Shown in pieces: positions 52,259 to 55,102 of a DNA stretch of 55,102 bases (its first letter is position 1; each line of letters begins with the position of its first letter). The DNA lies in assembly GCA_016932995.1 (NCBI GenBank), contig JAFGBU010000011.1, positions 1 to 55,102 on the forward strand, given 5' to 3'. Below the pieces are notes generated by a model that did not search any database, was not told the origin of the DNA, and saw only the letters and a list, made by a program, of their open reading frames with translations. The position numbers and the translations under genes are program-made. This stretch comes from Desulfovibrionaceae bacterium (GTDB taxonomy: Bacteria; Desulfobacterota; Desulfovibrionia; Desulfovibrionales; Desulfovibrionaceae).

Positions 52259-54415
52259 ATGCCGGCCAGACACGACATACTCATCGTAGACGACGAACCC
52301 GTCAATCTCCGCCTGCTCAAGGGCGTGCTCAAGGGCCTTGATCTGAACCTGATCAGCGCCTCGTCAGGGGAACAGGCCCTGGCGCTCGCGGCCGAGAGGG
52401 ACTTCGCCCTGGCGCTTGTGGACGTGATGATGCCGGGCATGAACGGCTTTCAGGTGGCCGAGCGCCTGCGCCTGGACGAACGGACCAGGTTCCTGCCCAT
52501 AATCTTCATCACCGCGGTGGGCGTGGAAGACAAGTACGTGTTCCAGGGCTACGAAACCGGGGCCGTGGACTATCTGATCAAGCCCTTGGACACCGCGATC
52601 CTCAGGAGCAAGGTCAAGGTCTTTCTCGAGCTCTTCAACCAGAAGGTCGAGCTTGAGAAGACCGGCAGAAATCTCGAACAGGCCCTGGAGGAGCTGACCA
52701 GATCGCAGCAGGCCCTGGCCGATTCCGAGGAGCGCTACCGCATAATCGCGGACTACAACCACGACATGGAGTGCTGGATAGGCGCTGACGGCCGCATGCT
52801 CTACGTCAGCCCGTCCTGCGCCAGGATCACCGGGTATGAGCCGGAGAAGTTCATGGCTGATCCCGGTTTTCTGGAACGCATAATACACACCGAGGACGTT
52901 GCCGACTGGCGCGCGTTCATGGCCTCGCCACAGAGCACAGGGGACAATTCCCTTGATTTTCGGATCTACCGCAAGGACACGCGCATGTGCTGGATCAGCC
53001 AGGTCAAGTCCGAGGTCCTGGCAGGGGACCGGGGGTCCTTGGGCCTGCGTTGCAGTCTGCGGGACATCACCCAAAGAAAGCAGATGGAACTCAAGCTCCG
53101 GCACCAGGCCATGCACGATCCCCTGACCGGGGTGGCCAACCGGACCCTGTGCCTGGACCGCATCGAACAGGCCATGAATCGCGTCAAGCGGAAAAAGGAC
53201 TACCATTTCGCGACCATGTTCGTGGACCTGGACAAGTTCAAGACGGTCAACGACACTCACGGCCACGCCTTCGGGGACAGGCTCCTTGGCCAGGTCAGCC
53301 AGCGCATGGTCCGCTGCGTCCGCAACTTGGACACGGTGGCCAGGTTCGGCGGGGATGAATTCGTCATTTTTCTCGATGACTTGTCCAAGAAAAGCGAGGT
53401 GATGCGCGTCGTCAAGCGCATAATGCAGGCCATACTCGAGCCGTTCTATATAAACGGGATCGAGATTCGAACCACGGTCAGCATCGGCGTGGCCCTGAAC
53501 TCGGCGGTCTTTTCCGGACCCGAGGAGCACATCCAGGCCGCCAACATCGCCATGTACAGGGCCAAGGAGTCCGGCCGCAACCGCTTCAAGGTCTTCAACC
53601 GGGGCATGCGCGACAAGCTGATCAGCAGGCTGACCATCGAGAACGACCTGCGCAGGGCGGTTTCCAGAAACGAGTTCTTCGTGGTCTACCAGCCGATCGT
53701 GGACATTGAAAACAGGAGCTTGGTCGGCTTGGAGGCCTTGGCCAGGTGGCGGCACCCCGGCAAGGGGGTGCTCGATCCCGGCGAGTTCATCCCCCTGGCC
53801 GAGGAGACCGGCCTGATCGTGGAGTTGGGGCTGCTGATCCTGGAGAAGTCCTGCACGGCCATGGCCGCCTGGCGCAAGGCCTATCCGCAGGCCCGGGACC
53901 TGAGCCTTTCGGTGAACATCTCGGCCAAGCAGTTCATGAAGTCCGATCTGGTCGAGGACGTCCAGAGGATCGTCTCGAACGTCGGTTTTCCGGCCAACCT
54001 CCTGCGCCTGGAGATCACCGAGACCACGGTCATGGACGACGCCAGAAACTCGGTGCGCAAGCTGGCCAGGCTCAAGGAGAGCGGGATCACCCTGAGCATC
54101 GACGACTTCGGGACCGGCTACTCGTCCATGAGCTATCTGCGCAGGTTTCCCCTGGACCATCTGAAGATAGACCTGAGCTTCATCCAGGGCCTGGACCAGT
54201 CCGCGGACAACCTCGAAATCGTCCGGGCGATCATCAACCTGGCGCACAGCCTGGACCTCAAGGTGGTCGCCGAGGGCGTGGAGAAACAGGCCCATGCGGC
54301 CATCCTCAGCGATCTCGACTGCGAGTACGGCCAGGGTTTTTTGTTCGCCCGGCCGCTCAGCGAGCAGGACGTTGAGGCCTATGTCAAGGCCATGCAGGAC
54401 CCGGCCCGGAAATAG
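52259..54415 (+). CDS. Response-regulator cyclic-di-GMP enzyme (REC-PAS-GGDEF-EAL)
   Basis: The 718-residue protein carries, in order: a receiver domain (1-125; acidic D11-D12, phospho-acceptor D55, KPLD), a short coiled linker, a PAS domain (about 160-275), GGDEF (about 290-450; motif RFGGDEF with the RxxD inhibitory site in RNLD just upstream) and EAL (about 460-715). The EAL residues are intact: GLEALARWRHP, NISAKQF, RLEITET, DDFGTGYSS, VVAEGVE and YGQGFLFARP. It may therefore both make and degrade c-di-GMP, controlled by an unseen histidine kinase. GGGGG precedes the ATG. It is not in an operon with a kinase here. Confidence 0.94.
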   Translation: MPARHDILIVDDEPVNLRLLKGVLKGLDLNLISASSGEQALALAAERDFALALVDVMMPGMNGFQVAERLRLDERTRFLPIIFITAVGVEDKYVFQGYETGAVDYLIKPLDTAILRSKVKVFLELFNQKVELEKTGRNLEQALEELTRSQQALADSEERYRIIADYNHDMECWIGADGRMLYVSPSCARITGYEPEKFMADPGFLERIIHTEDVADWRAFMASPQSTGDNSLDFRIYRKDTRMCWISQVKSEVLAGDRGSLGLRCSLRDITQRKQMELKLRHQAMHDPLTGVANRTLCLDRIEQAMNRVKRKKDYHFATMFVDLDKFKTVNDTHGHAFGDRLLGQVSQRMVRCVRNLDTVARFGGDEFVIFLDDLSKKSEVMRVVKRIMQAILEPFYINGIEIRTTVSIGVALNSAVFSGPEEHIQAANIAMYRAKESGRNRFKVFNRGMRDKLISRLTIENDLRRAVSRNEFFVVYQPIVDIENRSLVGLEALARWRHPGKGVLDPGEFIPLAEETGLIVELGLLILEKSCTAMAAWRKAYPQARDLSLSVNISAKQFMKSDLVEDVQRIVSNVGFPANLLRLEITETTVMDDARNSVRKLARLKESGITLSIDDFGTGYSSMSYLRRFPLDHLKIDLSFIQGLDQSADNLEIVRAIINLAHSLDLKVVAEGVEKQAHAAILSDLDCEYGQGFLFARPLSEQDVEAYVKAMQDPARK

Positions 54416-54514
54416 CCGCTGTTCGCCTTGGCCGACATCCTGAAAAATATATAAATAATCTAGAGATACTCCAGCCTGTAGGCCTATTCCTTAGTATTTG
54501 CAGTACTTTTTTGG

Positions 54515-54533
54515 TTCAATCCGGCGTATTGAA
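54515..54533. repeat. Inverted repeat upstream of the amidase gene
   Basis: TTCAAT (54515-54520) and ATTGAA (54528-54533) flank a 7-base centre, about 90 bases before the last gene. It may be an operator; the gap 54416-54623 otherwise has AT-rich sequence with no gene or clear terminator. Confidence 0.35.
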
Positions 54534-54623
54534 TTTGGACCTCGGGTAGGGCCTTTTTGCGGCCGGGCCGGCGGGTTTGTCGGCCCAAAGCCCCGGTTGC
54601 CGAATATTGTTGACATTCAGGCC

Positions 54624-55102
54624 ATGGGCCAAGCCATGATTTACCGCCATGTGTTCAAGGGGCTTGAGGTCCGCACCGGCGACCTGCTCGCCACCACCGA
54701 CGGCAGCCGATTTCTGGCCGGGCAGTTCTGGCGCCTGGTCGGCAGGCTCGTCCCCGGCGCGGTCGATCACATCGTTGTCTATGTAGGGCCGGGCCCGTGT
54801 TGCGTCGAGGCCGGGGCCAAGATGCGGGTCATCCAATTCCAGGCCCTGGACGACTGGGACGGCGAGGCCATGCATGGGCAGCGCGGCCTTGTGGACACGC
54901 TGTACGGCGCGGCCTATCCCCTTGCCGGTCAGGGCGCGTCTCCTGAAAGGGAACAGGAGATTCGCCGGGGCGTTGCCGACTATTGCCTGAGGCAGGCCGC
55001 GGCGCGCAAACCCTACAACCTCGATTTCCTGGACTCGGAGACAGAAGAGGCCTTTTACTGCAGCCAGTTGGCCTACAAGGCCTATCGGCCATACGGGATC
55101 AA
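54624..55102 (+). CDS. Papain-like permuted amidase, YiiX/YebB (C92) type, 3' end outside window
   Basis: A partial gene of 159 visible codons running off the right edge. The product starts MGQAMIYRHVFKGLEVRTGD (or at the ATG 54636) and has GDLLATTDGSRFLAG, the putative catalytic histidine H49 in VDHIVVYVG and the catalytic cysteine C146 in FYCSQLAYKAY. This histidine-before-cysteine order is that of circularly permuted NlpC/P60 (YiiX-like) enzymes, which act on peptidoglycan or lipid-linked amides. No signal peptide is visible. The ribosome site is weak. Confidence 0.8.
   Translation, partial: MGQAMIYRHVFKGLEVRTGDLLATTDGSRFLAGQFWRLVGRLVPGAVDHIVVYVGPGPCCVEAGAKMRVIQFQALDDWDGEAMHGQRGLVDTLYGAAYPLAGQGASPEREQEIRRGVADYCLRQAAARKPYNLDFLDSETEEAFYCSQLAYKAYRPYGI

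Overview
The window is a gene-dense (no gap over 300 bases), high-GC chromosomal segment with 49 protein-coding genes, two of them cut by the window edges. No rRNA, tRNA, CRISPR array, insertion sequence or prophage was seen. Gene content suggests an anaerobic, flagellated Gram-negative bacterium of the Desulfovibrionales (sulfate-reducing Desulfobacterota). The inference rests on citramalate synthase, a NIL-domain ferredoxin, a ferredoxin-thioredoxin-reductase-like protein paired with a glutaredoxin, CheZ/CheW chemotaxis genes, and the orders recO-glyQ-glyS-rpsT and ileS-lspA-cpoB. It is inference from gene content, not a database match.

Layout. 1-459: end of ilvC and a strong terminator. 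7625-521 (minus): an apparent operon MATE transporter, DUF2156 acyltransferase-fold protein, alkaline-phosphatase-superfamily protein, UvrD helicase, thiL, trmO. 7801-8196 (plus): a ModE-N-like regulator, followed by a very AT-rich strip. 10784-8266 (minus): two peptide-type ABC ATPases and an HD protein. 10860-12188: trmFO. 12797-12214 (minus): glutaredoxin plus FTR-like protein. 14588-12922 (minus): OB/HD nuclease-like protein and tmk. 14708-16589 (plus): surE and gap. 24002-16677 (minus): an eight-gene run pdxJ-acpS-nnr-CBS-tsaE-lysC-cimA-MBL. 24194-25534: ugd. 25789-25568 (minus): a small orphan gene.

26074-40601 is a long plus-strand block: cheW; mfd and two SurA-type periplasmic proteins; rodZ-like; recO; glyQ-glyS; rpsT; trkA-trkH. 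Then 44160-40605 (minus) is nadC-nadA-nadB, a complete route from aspartate to nicotinate mononucleotide. 44310-45665 is mgtE. 52020-45754 (minus) is ileS-lspA-PLDc_N protein-cpoB-NIL/ferredoxin-PilZ-cheZ. 52259-54415 encodes a REC-PAS-GGDEF-EAL protein, and a papain-like (YiiX/C92 type) amidase gene runs off the right edge.

Together the genes are mostly core: amino-acid precursors (ilvC, cimA, lysC), cofactors (thiL, pdxJ, nadABC, acpS, nnr), tRNA modification and charging (trmO, trmFO, tsaE, glyQS, ileS), DNA repair (uvrD, mfd, recO), envelope assembly (surA, lspA, cpoB, rodZ), ion uptake (trkAH, mgtE) and signalling. I found no clear novel multi-gene defence or mobile system. The best leads are a GAPDH with NADP-type cofactor residues, a flippase/DUF2156/phosphatase-fold cluster resembling a split lipid-modification system, the NIL-ferredoxin as a candidate homocysteine-synthesis component, and the non-canonical FTR/glutaredoxin pair.
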